Shown: positions 32,736-41,475 of the stretch, one piece after another
Numbering within the stretch: position 1 is the stretch's first letter
Layout of the letters: every line of letters begins with the position of its first letter
NCBI RefSeq assembly: GCF_020554845.1
Contig: NZ_JAJCIA010000006.1
Location: forward strand, 1 to 64,000
Length of the DNA: 64,000 nt
Direction: 5' to 3'
Origin: Blautia faecis
GTDB lineage: Bacteria; Bacillota; Clostridia; Lachnospirales; Lachnospiraceae
The notes under the pieces: model-generated
The model's database searches: none
What the model was told of the DNA's origin: nothing
Seen by the model: only the letters and a program-made list of their open reading frames with translations
Translations under genes and position numbers: made by a program

Positions 32736-35114
32736 ATGGAATTGTATTTTAAAAATCCGGCAAAATGCTGGCTGGAGGGATTTCCACTGGGAAATGGACG
32801 AATGGGAGCGGTTATTCACGGAGCTTTGGACCATGAGGTATTACAGTTAAATGAGGATACCTTATGGTCAGGCTCTCCTTACAGCGGACAGACCGGACTT
32901 TCCCCTGAAGTAGTGAAGCAAGCCCGGGAGCTTGCAAAAGCCGGGAAATATGAAGAAGCAAAACAGGTTATGGAAAAGAAGCTGGAAGAAGCTGAGGATG
33001 TACAGGTTTATCTGCCCTTTGGGGATCTGCATCTGGATTTTGTGGATGATAATTATGATGCTGATGGAGATACAGCTGCAGGTACTTCGCCGGATTCAGA
33101 TACAGCTGTGACAGATTATGAGAGACATTTGAATTTAGACCGGGCTGTGGCTTCTGAGTGCTATGTGAGAAATGGCGCTAAGCTTACACGTACCTGCTTT
33201 ATCAGCGCACCGGCTCAGGGACTTGTGTATCAGATTAAAAGCAGCCGGCCCTTTTCTATTTTGGTCCACTGTGACGGAGCCTTTATCCGTGAGAAAAATT
33301 ATACGGAAAATCATTTCACGCTTACCGGAATCTGTCCGGGAAGAAGCGGACTGAAAGTTACTAAGGAAAATAAACCGGAAGAATTCCTTTTCCCGGACGA
33401 ACCAGAGCTTCAGGGTGTACACTTTATAGGAGAAGGGTGCGTAACTGCAGAAGGTGGAAGAGCTACTGGAGCTGCTGACGGAATTCTATTGGAGCATGTA
33501 ACTGGGGTGGAAATCCGTATGGCAATCCGTACCAGCTTCCGGGGATTTGACAAAGCATATACTGAACAATATTCCGATGCCCAAATTCATCATATGCTGG
33601 CTACCGATTTAGAAAAACTTTCAAAACCATTTGAAGAGCTGCTGAACGAGCACGTAGAGGAATACAGGTCTTTTTATGGGAGAACTTCATTGAGACTGTG
33701 GGATGATGTACCGAAGATTTCTGCTGAAACTTCTCAGTATGATCTGCGGGAGCGTCTTGCAACATTTCATGAGGGCGCATCTGACCCGGAGCTTTATGCA
33801 ATCCTGTTTGCTTTCGGAAAATATTTGCTCATCTCATCTTCCAGACCAGGGACCCAGGCTGCCAATCTGCAGGGAATCTGGAGCAATGATATTATTCCAC
33901 CATGGTTCAGTGATTTCACCGTAAATATCAATACCGAAATGAATTACTGGATGACAGGGCCTCTGAATCTTGCCCAAATGCAGGAACCACTGGTAAATCT
34001 TTGCAAAGCGCTGGTTAAAAATGGACAGAAAACCGCCAGAGAACTGCTTAACTGTGAAGGAACTGCCTGTTTTCACAACACGGATATCTGGGGTAAAACT
34101 TCTCCTGCAACAGGAAAAGCGGTGTGGGCGTTCTGGCCTTTTGGGGAGGCATGGCTCTGCCGAAATCTGTTCGACCAGTACTTATTTACAGAAGATAAAG
34201 AGTATTTGAAAGAAATCATGCCTATACTTGAGGAAAATGTGCGATTCTGTCTGGCTCAGCTTCAGGAAACAGATCAGGGACTTGCTATCTGTCCCGCCAC
34301 CTCACCGGAAAATCTATTTTATGAGGATTGTTCCGTGGCAGAATACAGCGAAAATACCCTGGCCATTGCAAGGAATCTGTTTCAGGATTATGTGAAAGGC
34401 TGCGAAGCGCTTGACTTGCAGAATCAGATAATGTGTGATGTGCTGGAAGCGCTGGAGCGCATGGTACCTACTGCTATTGGAAGCAAGGGACAGATTCTGG
34501 AATGGAACCAGGAATTTCCAGAACAGGATGTGCATCATCGCCATGTTTCTCATCTTTATGAGCTTCATCCTGGCTGCGGCATTACTCCACAGACACCAGA
34601 ATTATATAAAGCAGTGAGAAAGAGTCTTGAACTTCGGGGGGATGAGGGAACCGGATGGAGTCTGGCTTGGAAGGTTCTGATGTGGGCCCGTATGGAAGAT
34701 GGCGCTCATGTGGAGAAAATTATGAAAAACCTGTTTTATGTAGTAGATCCAATGGAAGAAATGGGAATACGAAGAGGTGGTATCTATCCCAATTTATTTT
34801 GTGCCCACCCACCGTTCCAGATTGACGGAAACTTAGGTTACAGTGCTGCTGTTGCCGAGATTCTGGTTCAAAGCCAGGGCGAAGAGCTTGTCCTTCTCCC
34901 TGCGCTCCCACCCTCCTGGAAAAATGGGGAAGCCACCGGGTTCATTGCCCGCGGAAACATCTGCGTGGATCTTAAATGGGAGGGGAAGAATGTCACCTAC
35001 ACCTTAACTCCTGCTCATGACACCACTATACGTCTCCGCGTTGGAAAAGGGGACGTGAGGGACTATTCACTGCGTGGGGGCGTGGCATACGAAGGAAATG
35101 GGATGCTAAGCTGA
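32736..35114 (+). CDS. Alpha-1,2-L-fucosidase, GH95
   Basis: 792 aa. It opens with the GH95 N-terminal beta domain (FPLGNGRMGAVIHGALDHEV, LNEDTLWSGSPYSG) and continues into the (alpha/alpha)6 barrel (GIWSNDIIPPWFSDFTVNIN, HNTDIWGKTSPATG, GDEGTGWSLAWKV). Full family length, no signal peptide, so cytoplasmic. GH95 enzymes invert alpha-1,2-fucosyl linkages such as in 2'-fucosyllactose and H antigen. The ribosome site is AAAGGAATAAATAT; it follows the YesN-type gene by 27 bases and is probably in its operon. Confidence 0.95.
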   Translation: MELYFKNPAKCWLEGFPLGNGRMGAVIHGALDHEVLQLNEDTLWSGSPYSGQTGLSPEVVKQARELAKAGKYEEAKQVMEKKLEEAEDVQVYLPFGDLHLDFVDDNYDADGDTAAGTSPDSDTAVTDYERHLNLDRAVASECYVRNGAKLTRTCFISAPAQGLVYQIKSSRPFSILVHCDGAFIREKNYTENHFTLTGICPGRSGLKVTKENKPEEFLFPDEPELQGVHFIGEGCVTAEGGRATGAADGILLEHVTGVEIRMAIRTSFRGFDKAYTEQYSDAQIHHMLATDLEKLSKPFEELLNEHVEEYRSFYGRTSLRLWDDVPKISAETSQYDLRERLATFHEGASDPELYAILFAFGKYLLISSSRPGTQAANLQGIWSNDIIPPWFSDFTVNINTEMNYWMTGPLNLAQMQEPLVNLCKALVKNGQKTARELLNCEGTACFHNTDIWGKTSPATGKAVWAFWPFGEAWLCRNLFDQYLFTEDKEYLKEIMPILEENVRFCLAQLQETDQGLAICPATSPENLFYEDCSVAEYSENTLAIARNLFQDYVKGCEALDLQNQIMCDVLEALERMVPTAIGSKGQILEWNQEFPEQDVHHRHVSHLYELHPGCGITPQTPELYKAVRKSLELRGDEGTGWSLAWKVLMWARMEDGAHVEKIMKNLFYVVDPMEEMGIRRGGIYPNLFCAHPPFQIDGNLGYSAAVAEILVQSQGEELVLLPALPPSWKNGEATGFIARGNICVDLKWEGKNVTYTLTPAHDTTIRLRVGKGDVRDYSLRGGVAYEGNGMLS

Positions 35115-35132
35115 GGAAGAACTTTGTGAGAG

Positions 35133-35153
35133 CAGACGGTTTTCCGCCCGTCT
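35133..35153 (+). terminator. Weak terminator after GH95
   Basis: AGACGG and CCGTCT arms, then TATTCGCCTGTTTATT, shortly after the GH95 stop. Confidence 0.4.
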
Positions 35154-35171
35154 TATTCGCCTGTTTATTCG

Positions 35172-35465
35172 TTACTCTGGAAGGCGCCCTTCGTACATAA
35201 TACTCAGTTCACCATACACCTGTGCCCAGTTCCGGATCGTACTGGTCCATCTCTTGGTAACTTCAAATGTGGCAAGATACAGTGCCTTTAATAGAGCTGT
35301 ATCGCTTGGAAATACGCTTCTCTGGCGATTCAGTTTCCGGTAGGTAGAATTCAGGGATTCAATGGTATTTGTAGTATAAATCACCATCCTGACCGTCGTC
35401 GAAAATTTAAAAATTGGAGAAATTCTATGCGTTGTTTTCTCATATTTGCAGATAACGCCAATCAT
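35172..35465 (-). pseudogene. IS256-family transposase C-terminal remnant
   Basis: Only the last ~75 residues are recognisable: YTTNTIESLNSTYRKLNRQR, then FPSDTALLKALYLAT and the RNWAQVYGEL tail. The DDE active site is absent and the preceding ~25 residues are unrelated. A scar of an insertion sequence next to the fucosidase gene. Confidence 0.9.
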
Positions 35466-35576
35466 CTAAACTAATTAAATATATTATAAGCAAGTGCATG
35501 TACCTAACATAAACCATGGATTGGCATGTAGCTTCTATACGAAAGCTTAATACCTATTTTTTATAGTTTCTTCAAT

Positions 35577-37241
35577 CTAACTCATATATTTTTCCATATC
35601 AAGCTTCTTTTCTGATTTTGCAACAATTAGGGATGCTGTCACATCGCCCAGGCTGTTGCTCATTGCACGCATCATTCCAAGCAGGGAGTCCAGTCCCATG
35701 ACCAGTCCGATTCCTGCAAGCGGAACATTCAACTGTGTCAGAAGTACAGACAGACATACAAGCCCCGCTCCTGGAACTCCTGGCGCACCTACAGAAAGAA
35801 CAAACACGGAGAAAAACATAGACAGCATCATTCCACCGTTGATATCAACACCGAAAACTCTTGCCAGTGCCATGCCAAATATCACCAGATATATACAGGT
35901 TCCGTCCATATTTACCGTTGCCCCAAGGGGAATAGACAGGGAATAGATTTTCTTTGATATACCAAGTTTATTCTCGCAGGCATCCATGTTCACAATGATC
36001 GCCGCATTACTGGAAGCCATGCCGAACACCTGAAGCATTGTGGGACTGTATTTTTTCAAAAAGGGAATCGGATTCAAACGGCCGATTACTCCAAGTAATA
36101 TACAATATACAGTGATCATCGCCACGATTCCTACTGCAAAAGTTCCCAGCATGGCCAGCATGGACAACAGCACATCCGGTCCTGTCTTTAATACAACCGA
36201 TACAATGGAGCAAAAGGTTGCAACAGGTATGAAGCGTACCAGCATCACTGTAATCTTCAGGAACAGGTCATTGCATGCTTCGAATATATCCTTTAATAAT
36301 CTGGAATGCTCCCCGATCTTCTCTAATGCAATTCCAATCAGAACTGCCAAAAAGATGAGCTGCATCATGTTGGAATCTAAAAACGGTTTTACAAAGTTTG
36401 CCGGAATGATTCCTACAATTGTATCCTTGATTGAAATACTTACATCCGAAACCGACACCGTAGCTGCATCTCCAGCCAGTTTTGCCGCAAGCTCTGGATT
36501 ACCTGGCTTCAATAATTCAAACACACCTGTTGCCGTAAGAATTGCCAGAACCGTGGTAAGCAGGTAAAAGCCCATGACTTTTCCACCAATACGTCCGGCT
36601 TCTTTCAGATCTCCAAATTGGGAAATGCAGCATGCTATGGAGAAAAATACTACCGGGCCTACAATCATCTTCAAAGCATTCAGGAACATTGTGCTGATAG
36701 ATGTAAAAATAGTATTGTTCAGTGCTTCGTTCACGCCTGAAGGTACAAACACTTTCATCAATACACCTATTACGATTGCAGCTATTAAAGCCAGCATTGT
36801 ATGTAATACCATGGCATGGGGATTTTTCTGTACTGTAATTTCTACCAGGTTCATGTTGTTCTTGTTTTTATAGCGCAGTCTTTCTTCATTCGCCTTGAGA
36901 AGGACATCCCGGATTATTTTTTCTTCTTTTTCCTGTGCGCTCTGAAGATCATCATTTTCCTGGTCCAGTACTTCTTCTATGGTATGACCATAAATAAACT
37001 GGAATTTCTCACCACGGAGTGACAGATTCACATATACCCTGCCAAACCTTTTATTCAAAATAATGCAGATATTTTCATCAGGGTCTTTGGCATGCTCCCT
37101 TAATTTCACCAATACTTCCTCTACTAAAAGCATTGTCTTTATGGTCTGCTTTTTCTCTATGCCAAACTCTTCCAGACCTTCTTTGATAAACTCTATTCCC
37201 GCTTTTGTATGCTTCTGCTCTACCAGCAATCTTTTGCTCAT
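35577..37241 (-). CDS. Sodium:dicarboxylate-type symporter with N-terminal ATPase-like domain
   Basis: 554 aa. Residues ~155-550 are a DAACS/SDF transporter: eight or so helices, the HP1-type loop FGMASSNAAIIVNMDACENK and the conserved NMDGT near 445. Residues 1-~100 are an extra soluble domain resembling an RsbW/HATPase fold by its helix LLVEEVLVKLREHA, followed by beta strands (NKRFGRVYVNLSLRG). The N-box Asn and glycine loops look degenerate, so ATP binding is doubtful. A charged helix links the two parts. ATG follows AGGAGGGATTAAAAG. Probable substrates are acidic amino acids or C4-dicarboxylates. A decayed piece of a second such gene lies at 54299-54385. Confidence 0.88.
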   Translation of the reverse strand: MSKRLLVEQKHTKAGIEFIKEGLEEFGIEKKQTIKTMLLVEEVLVKLREHAKDPDENICIILNKRFGRVYVNLSLRGEKFQFIYGHTIEEVLDQENDDLQSAQEKEEKIIRDVLLKANEERLRYKNKNNMNLVEITVQKNPHAMVLHTMLALIAAIVIGVLMKVFVPSGVNEALNNTIFTSISTMFLNALKMIVGPVVFFSIACCISQFGDLKEAGRIGGKVMGFYLLTTVLAILTATGVFELLKPGNPELAAKLAGDAATVSVSDVSISIKDTIVGIIPANFVKPFLDSNMMQLIFLAVLIGIALEKIGEHSRLLKDIFEACNDLFLKITVMLVRFIPVATFCSIVSVVLKTGPDVLLSMLAMLGTFAVGIVAMITVYCILLGVIGRLNPIPFLKKYSPTMLQVFGMASSNAAIIVNMDACENKLGISKKIYSLSIPLGATVNMDGTCIYLVIFGMALARVFGVDINGGMMLSMFFSVFVLSVGAPGVPGAGLVCLSVLLTQLNVPLAGIGLVMGLDSLLGMMRAMSNSLGDVTASLIVAKSEKKLDMEKYMS

Positions 37242-37357
37242 AGTTCTTTTAATCCCTCCTAACCCTAAAATCTTTTATTTACAGTTTTTGATTCCACTTG
37301 ACGTCATATAAGTTCCTACCAATACCGATATAACTGCAATAATACCGGAAATCAAAT

Positions 37358-37567
37358 CGGTGTGTGAAGTTCTCCCATTTCTGATAAAATCGTCCGGACC
37401 TGTTCAGCATCATGAACAGAGATCATTAAATCAATATCATGAAATTCTGAAATAATCCCTTTAAAGTACAGCAGCATAGATGCGCCTAAAGCCCACTCTA
37501 TATTTGCCTCATTAAATCGATGTGCAATTTTCTGTAGTAATTCAATTTTCTTCTGTATTTCAAGCAT
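37358..37567 (-). pseudogene. Truncated nucleotidyltransferase-fold gene, second copy
   Basis: From ATG 37567 (GGGAGATATT upstream) the first ~67 residues match the intact gene at 8513-8986 (WALGASMLLYFKG, EFHDIDLMI). After SEMGELHT the homology stops at 37358 and the frame closes within a few codons. The C-terminal half with the third acidic residue is lost. Confidence 0.88.
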
Positions 37568-37799
37568 AATATCTCCCACTTGTATATTTATCTGGATAAA
37601 ACATGTTTGTTACTGATTCCTACGGACCACTCTGCAAGGACTGCCTACAGCAATCACATTGTCGGGAATATTTTTTGTTACAACACTGCCTGCTCCAATC
37701 ACAACATTATTCCCGATGGTAACGCCCGGTAAAATAATAGCTCCGCCACCAATCCATACATTATTTCCAATGATAACTGGTGCTGTTTGTGTTTTACAA
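37358..37799. repeat. 442-bp duplicated segment, copy 2
   Basis: Gapless partner of 8777-9218. Here the acetyltransferase side is complete and the nucleotidyltransferase side is cut at 37358, the mirror image of copy 1. Confidence 0.9.
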
Positions 37800-38194
37800 A
37801 ATTCAAATGATCCGTCTTCTTTAGGTATCCCGAAGCGATCTATGGCATTTGTCGGATGAAATGCCGTATAAATCTGTACATTCGGTGCAATTAAGGCATT
37901 ATCACCGATACGAATTATATTGTCATCAAGAAAGGTACAATTCATATTTACTTCACAGTTATTTCCGAAGTAGATATTATTACCATAGTCAACGTAAAAA
38001 GGAGCCGTTATCCATAAGTTTTTGCCTTTTCCGCCAAGAAGTTCATTCAGAATTCGTTCTTTTTCATCTGCATCCGCAGAATTCATCTGATTATAATCTC
38101 TTACCAGATCTTTTGCCTTATGCCATTGTGTCAGCAGTTCCGCATCTCCACAATCGTACAGTTCTCCTGCCAGCATTTTTTCTCTTTCTGTCAT
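37610..38194 (-). CDS. Sugar O-acetyltransferase, Maa/NodL type
   Basis: About 194 aa from ATG 38194 (GGAGGGACCT upstream). The N-terminal Maa domain (TEREKMLAGELYDCGDAEL) is followed by a left-handed beta-helix of hexapeptide repeats ([40 protein letters not shown]). The catalytic His is in YTAFHPTN. Such enzymes transfer acetyl from acetyl-CoA to maltose, galactosides or similar sugars. The nucleotidyltransferase fragment lies 42 bases downstream. Confidence 0.93.
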   Translation of the reverse strand: MTEREKMLAGELYDCGDAELLTQWHKAKDLVRDYNQMNSADADEKERILNELLGGKGKNLWITAPFYVDYGNNIYFGNNCEVNMNCTFLDDNIIRIGDNALIAPNVQIYTAFHPTNAIDRFGIPKEDGSFEFCKTQTAPVIIGNNVWIGGGAIILPGVTIGNNVVIGAGSVVTKNIPDNVIAVGSPCRVVRRNQ

Positions 38195-38254
38195 AGGTCC
38201 CTCCATCTGATATCCAGTCCACATTGTTTTTTAATAATACCATAAAAACAGGAC

Positions 38255-38725
38255 TTATAATATGTATTCCATTTGTCTTTCTTTTGTTCGCATCCCCATT
38301 TTCTCATAAAACTTTTCTGCTGAAGTATTTCCTGTCCATACATTCAATGTCACTTCATAGCAGCCCAGCTGCTTTGCTTCGTTTTTTACATATTCAAACA
38401 GGCTTTCACCAATATGCTGACCTCGTGCTTCCTGATCAATACACAGATCATCAATAAAAAGAGATTTAAATGGAACCATATTGTTTGAAAAAGGCTGCTC
38501 CCGTAATTGACAAAATGCATACCCTACGCAAACATCAGCCTCATTTACTGCAACATATATTGGTGTTTCTTTATTCTTCAAAATCTCTCTCAATTCGTCT
38601 ATGGTATATTTTGTTGTACCCGGAATAAAAATATCAGGTCTTATATCTGCATGAATTTGCAGCACCTGTTTTAATAACTCTAAAATTCTCGGAATGTCTT
38701 TTTCTTTTGCGTCTCTAATCATCAT
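38255..38725 (-). CDS. GNAT N-acetyltransferase
   Basis: 156 aa. GNAT features: MIRDAKEKDIPRILELLKQV at the start, DLCIDQEARGQHIGESLFEY as the acetyl-CoA loop (R-x-x-G-x-G/A-type), and VWTGNTSAEKFYEKMGMRTK near the end. Ribosome site AAAGGAGAGCG. Substrate unknown; it stands among other small metabolic genes. Confidence 0.92.
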   Translation of the reverse strand: MMIRDAKEKDIPRILELLKQVLQIHADIRPDIFIPGTTKYTIDELREILKNKETPIYVAVNEADVCVGYAFCQLREQPFSNNMVPFKSLFIDDLCIDQEARGQHIGESLFEYVKNEAKQLGCYEVTLNVWTGNTSAEKFYEKMGMRTKERQMEYIL

Positions 38726-38810
38726 TTTCGCTCTCCTTTTAACAGATTAATTTATCCTCATTTTCCTTCCCCAATCGCAATATTTCCATCTCTAAAATCA
38801 AGAAATACTA

Positions 38811-39257
38811 TCAACCATGTTTTATCTGGCATCCTTTTACAAACTCAACTGCATTTTTAATATCTTCAGCATCTGGATGCCCTTTTGCAATTCCACCAAC
38901 CAGTTTAAATGGACCAAATGTGTCATAGCCCTTGCATCCGAATTTTCCAATTACCTTAGAATGCTTCTTACTCAAAATCTGCTCTATGGATTTATAGTTC
39001 GCATTTCCACCATAAGTACAAATCAGAAATACCTTTTTGTTGTCTGGTAAGTTTTTCTCCGCAAATCCCAATAATGATTGATGAAATTTCGAAAAATAGA
39101 TTCCCGATGCAAAACCAATCATATCATAGCTGCTCAGATCTGCATTTGGCTGCTTTACAGCATCAATCAAATCAACCTGACACTCTTCTGCTATGCGCTT
39201 TACTAATTTTTCTGTATTTCCATGATGCACAGATGCATATACGATTGCTTTTCTCAT
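38811..39257 (-). CDS. Flavodoxin-like protein
   Basis: 148 aa, flavodoxin fold: the FMN phosphate loop VYASVHHGNTEKLVKRI, YDMIGFASGIYFSKFH for the first isoalloxazine loop, and FLICTYGGN for the second. It is an electron carrier or small flavin reductase of the cytoplasm. Partner unknown; no operon mate is obvious apart from the GNAT gene downstream. Confidence 0.9.
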   Translation of the reverse strand: MRKAIVYASVHHGNTEKLVKRIAEECQVDLIDAVKQPNADLSSYDMIGFASGIYFSKFHQSLLGFAEKNLPDNKKVFLICTYGGNANYKSIEQILSKKHSKVIGKFGCKGYDTFGPFKLVGGIAKGHPDAEDIKNAVEFVKGCQIKHG

Positions 39258-39280
39258 TTGTTTTCCTTTCTGAGAAAGTA

Positions 39281-39312
39281 AAGCGGATATTCCAGGTCCG
39301 CTTTGCTACTTG
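39281..39312. repeat. Short hairpin repeat, copy 1
   Basis: A 32-base sequence containing the perfect inverted repeat AGCGGA-TATTCCAGG-TCCGCT and the tail TTGCTACTTG. It recurs at 39570-39601 with one change. The two lie 289 bases apart and flank an otherwise gene-free stretch. Confidence 0.75.
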
Positions 39313-39463
39313 CTCATGAACGCAGTCGCTTCGTGACCTGTGTTCAAATTATCGAAGCTCCTATGTGTATGATATCTTTATATTATCATATATAGCTTAA
39401 CTATTCTATATTCTTCGGATCAAAATAACCTGTTTTTGCAGACATTTGAGTATGCAAATCAGA

Positions 39464-39520
39464 AAAAGATCCCTTTGCAAAGCGAATGGCTAAAACGCCT
39501 CCACTTTACTGGGATCTTTT
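39464..39520 (-). terminator. Terminator downstream of the BspA-like gene
   Basis: AAAAGATCCC and GGGATCTTTT enclose a 37-base loop; T-runs occur on both strands. The rest of 39258-39607 holds only this and the two hairpin repeats. Confidence 0.6.
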
Positions 39521-39569
39521 CATGCATACAATGTTAATGTACCTCGACGGTTAATCAGATTTCCCTGTC

Positions 39570-39601
39570 AAGCGGATATTCCAGGTCCGCTTCGCTACTT
39601 G
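39570..39601. repeat. Short hairpin repeat, copy 2
   Basis: Same 32-base sequence as 39281-39312 (31 of 32 bases), ending six bases before the stop of the BspA-like gene. Confidence 0.75.
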
Positions 39602-39607
39602 ATTCGG

Positions 39608-40394
39608 TTAAATACCATATTCACCAACTATGCCATCAATATCCGGCATTGGATTCTCCGACAGCTGGCAGCTACCCTTCTGTACCTGGGATTTATTTAT
39701 AATTATATATGCACTTGCAAACTTCTGAGTCACAAGCTGCAGCTGTTCATCAGTAGTATCCTCTGGCACCAGGATAGTAACTGTGCTGTTCTGTAAGTTC
39801 ACCCAGTCTGCTTCCATTACATCTGGATCAATCCCTTCCCTTCCACCATACGGTCTTCAAATTCTTACAGTAATTAAACAGGTAATTGTCCATCTCTCCA
39901 ACCACGTTCACAAAAATCACTGTTTTCAATCCCTTACATTCCTCAAATAAACCTTTATTCGTATTTTCCAGAGGTGCATAACAAATCACAGTTTCCAGAT
40001 CATGGCAGTGGGTAAAAGCACTATCCTCTATAGACTTCAATGTCTCCGGCAGAATCAGACAGCGCATTGGCAGCCACTCGCCTTCCTTCTGATTGGTTGC
40101 CATATCCGAATGCACATAATCTCTTGCACATTCAAAAGCATTATAAGAAATATTTTCTACCGGCACATCACCAATCGTACGCGGTATAATAACATCCACA
40201 GATGTTCCGATATACGCAGTAATTGTTCTGCTGTCTTCATCAAACTCAAAATCCTCTTCCGGTAATGCTTCATAAGGCATCTCTGTCAGGCACTCCACGG
40301 CTTCTTCCGAAACAGTTTCTTCTGCCCTTACCGGTACCGCAATTCCTGCCAGTATTGCAATTACAGTCAACAAAGTCAATATCCTTTTCTTCAT
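39608..40394 (-). pseudogene. Frameshifted BspA-like leucine-rich surface protein
   Basis: From ATG 40394 (GGGGGCAGCAG upstream) the frame has a signal peptide (MKKRILTLLTVIAILAGI) and BspA-type LRR_5 repeats (ITAYIGTSVDVIIPRTIGD, LPETLKSIEDSAFTHCHDLE, FEECKGLKTVIF). It stops at 39828 after KTVWWKGRD. The next frame carries on at once as GIDPDVMEADWVNLQNSTV to 39608, where LRR surface proteins continue, so one base-level frameshift splits the gene. The first part could still be secreted as a short repeat protein. Sequencing error is an alternative. Confidence 0.75.
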
Positions 40395-40589
40395 TCTGCT
40401 GCCCCCTTTCCACAATCAATATTATGAAATCTTTACATTATCAGAATATAGTAAAAGAATTTTATTGTCACTATCATTACAGCCAGTAAAATTATGTTTA
40501 ATCCAATAATTTTCCTTTACGATATGATCTGACCCAAAAGAATAGGTACACTGAAATTTACAGGACGAAGCAAAATTGCGGAAATAAGA

Positions 40590-40628
40590 AGCGTTTCTCG
40601 ATTTCATTTCTGATTTCGAAAAACGCTA
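40590..40628 (-). terminator. Possible terminator of the InlB-like remnant
   Basis: AGCGTTTTTCGAAAT pairs imperfectly with ATCGAGAAACGCT immediately after the remnant's stop; the T-tail is weak. Confidence 0.45.
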
Positions 40629-40629
40629 T

Positions 40630-41093
40630 TTAAATGGCGGGTTCTGAGGGTACCTTGCCATCATTTCTTACCGCAATCGTAATATCTTCCATCAGCGTTC
40701 CACTGTTTTGTGCCTAAACTGCATACAATGTAACATCTTTATCCTGAATCGGATATGAACTACCTGGCATATAAATTATTTGTGCGTAAGCATCTTCATT
40801 GGTGGCAGGATCAATTACATTGGTATTTCGTGTTTCTGCCCAGCCCAGCAATATATGATTTGCTCGATTCATACTTGTCCCATCCGGTAGCCTGATTGCT
40901 TTGGCATCATAACTTCGTATCGGAGCAGGGCATATTTTTCCGTCATAGAAGTCCTGAAATCATCCACATTGATAAAAGAAAAGCCTGTTTCATTTCCGTT
41001 TTCTATCACAAAGTAAAGTTCTTTTCCAATATAATTTTCCAGTTGATCATAGATTCGAATAAGTGAAAGTCCTGCGTCAGGATCCTTTGGCAT
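40630..41093 (-). pseudogene. InlB-repeat surface protein remnant, frameshift plus nonsense
   Basis: The first part (MPKDPDAGLSLIRIYDQLEN...) runs to 40869. One frame over, the sequence continues GWAETRNTNVIDPATNEDA...YMPGSSYPIQDKDVTLYAV, a typical InlB B-repeat, and then a TAG where the family has Trp (TLYAVW). After that stop it still reads AQNSGTLMEDITIAVRNDGK. Both a frameshift and a Trp-to-stop change are present and no secretion signal remains. Confidence 0.75.
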
Positions 41094-41103
41094 CTATTTT
41101 TTT

Positions 41104-41362
41104 AAATTTGGTTCTAAAGAAATACGGAGAATTACCTCCAACCTATCAGGTTGTTGGTTTTGACGATTCACCGATTGCGTCAGAATACCTTATACCATTC
41201 AGCACGATACATCAGCAAATCGATGTTCTTACTAAAGAAGCCATGGATATCCTCGTCATGCAGATGAAAAACCGTAAAAAGCGTCGCCCAGCTATTATGG
41301 AGACCCCCATTCACAAAACAGTACTACCCACTCTAATTAAACGTGAGACAACCATTTTTTAG
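41104..41362 (+). pseudogene. LacI-family regulator C-terminal remnant
   Basis: The last ~80 residues of a LacI/GalR effector domain: VVGFDDSPIASEYLIP, STIHQQIDVLTKEAMDILV and the closing HKTVLPTLIKRETT. HTH and most of the sugar-binding domain are missing. A good terminator follows, so the original gene end is intact. Confidence 0.88.
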
Positions 41363-41370
41363 TTTTTATC

Positions 41371-41411
41371 CAAAAGTCCCGGAATCCACATTACTGGCAT
41401 TCCGGGACTTT
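41371..41411 (+). terminator. Terminator of the lost LacI gene
   Basis: AAAAGTCCCGGAAT and ATTCCGGGACTTTT form a 14-bp stem with T-tail. Symmetric, so it may also end the anti-sigma operon on the other strand. Confidence 0.85.
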
Positions 41412-41475
41412 TAACACGACAGCTGTTGACTGCCGGAAATGGTTAATTTGCTTCGTTTTTTACATATTTAAACTA

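Noticed and set aside
40422..40607. Possible 61-aa minus-strand protein
   Set aside because: No ribosome site, AT-rich intergenic sequence and no domain.
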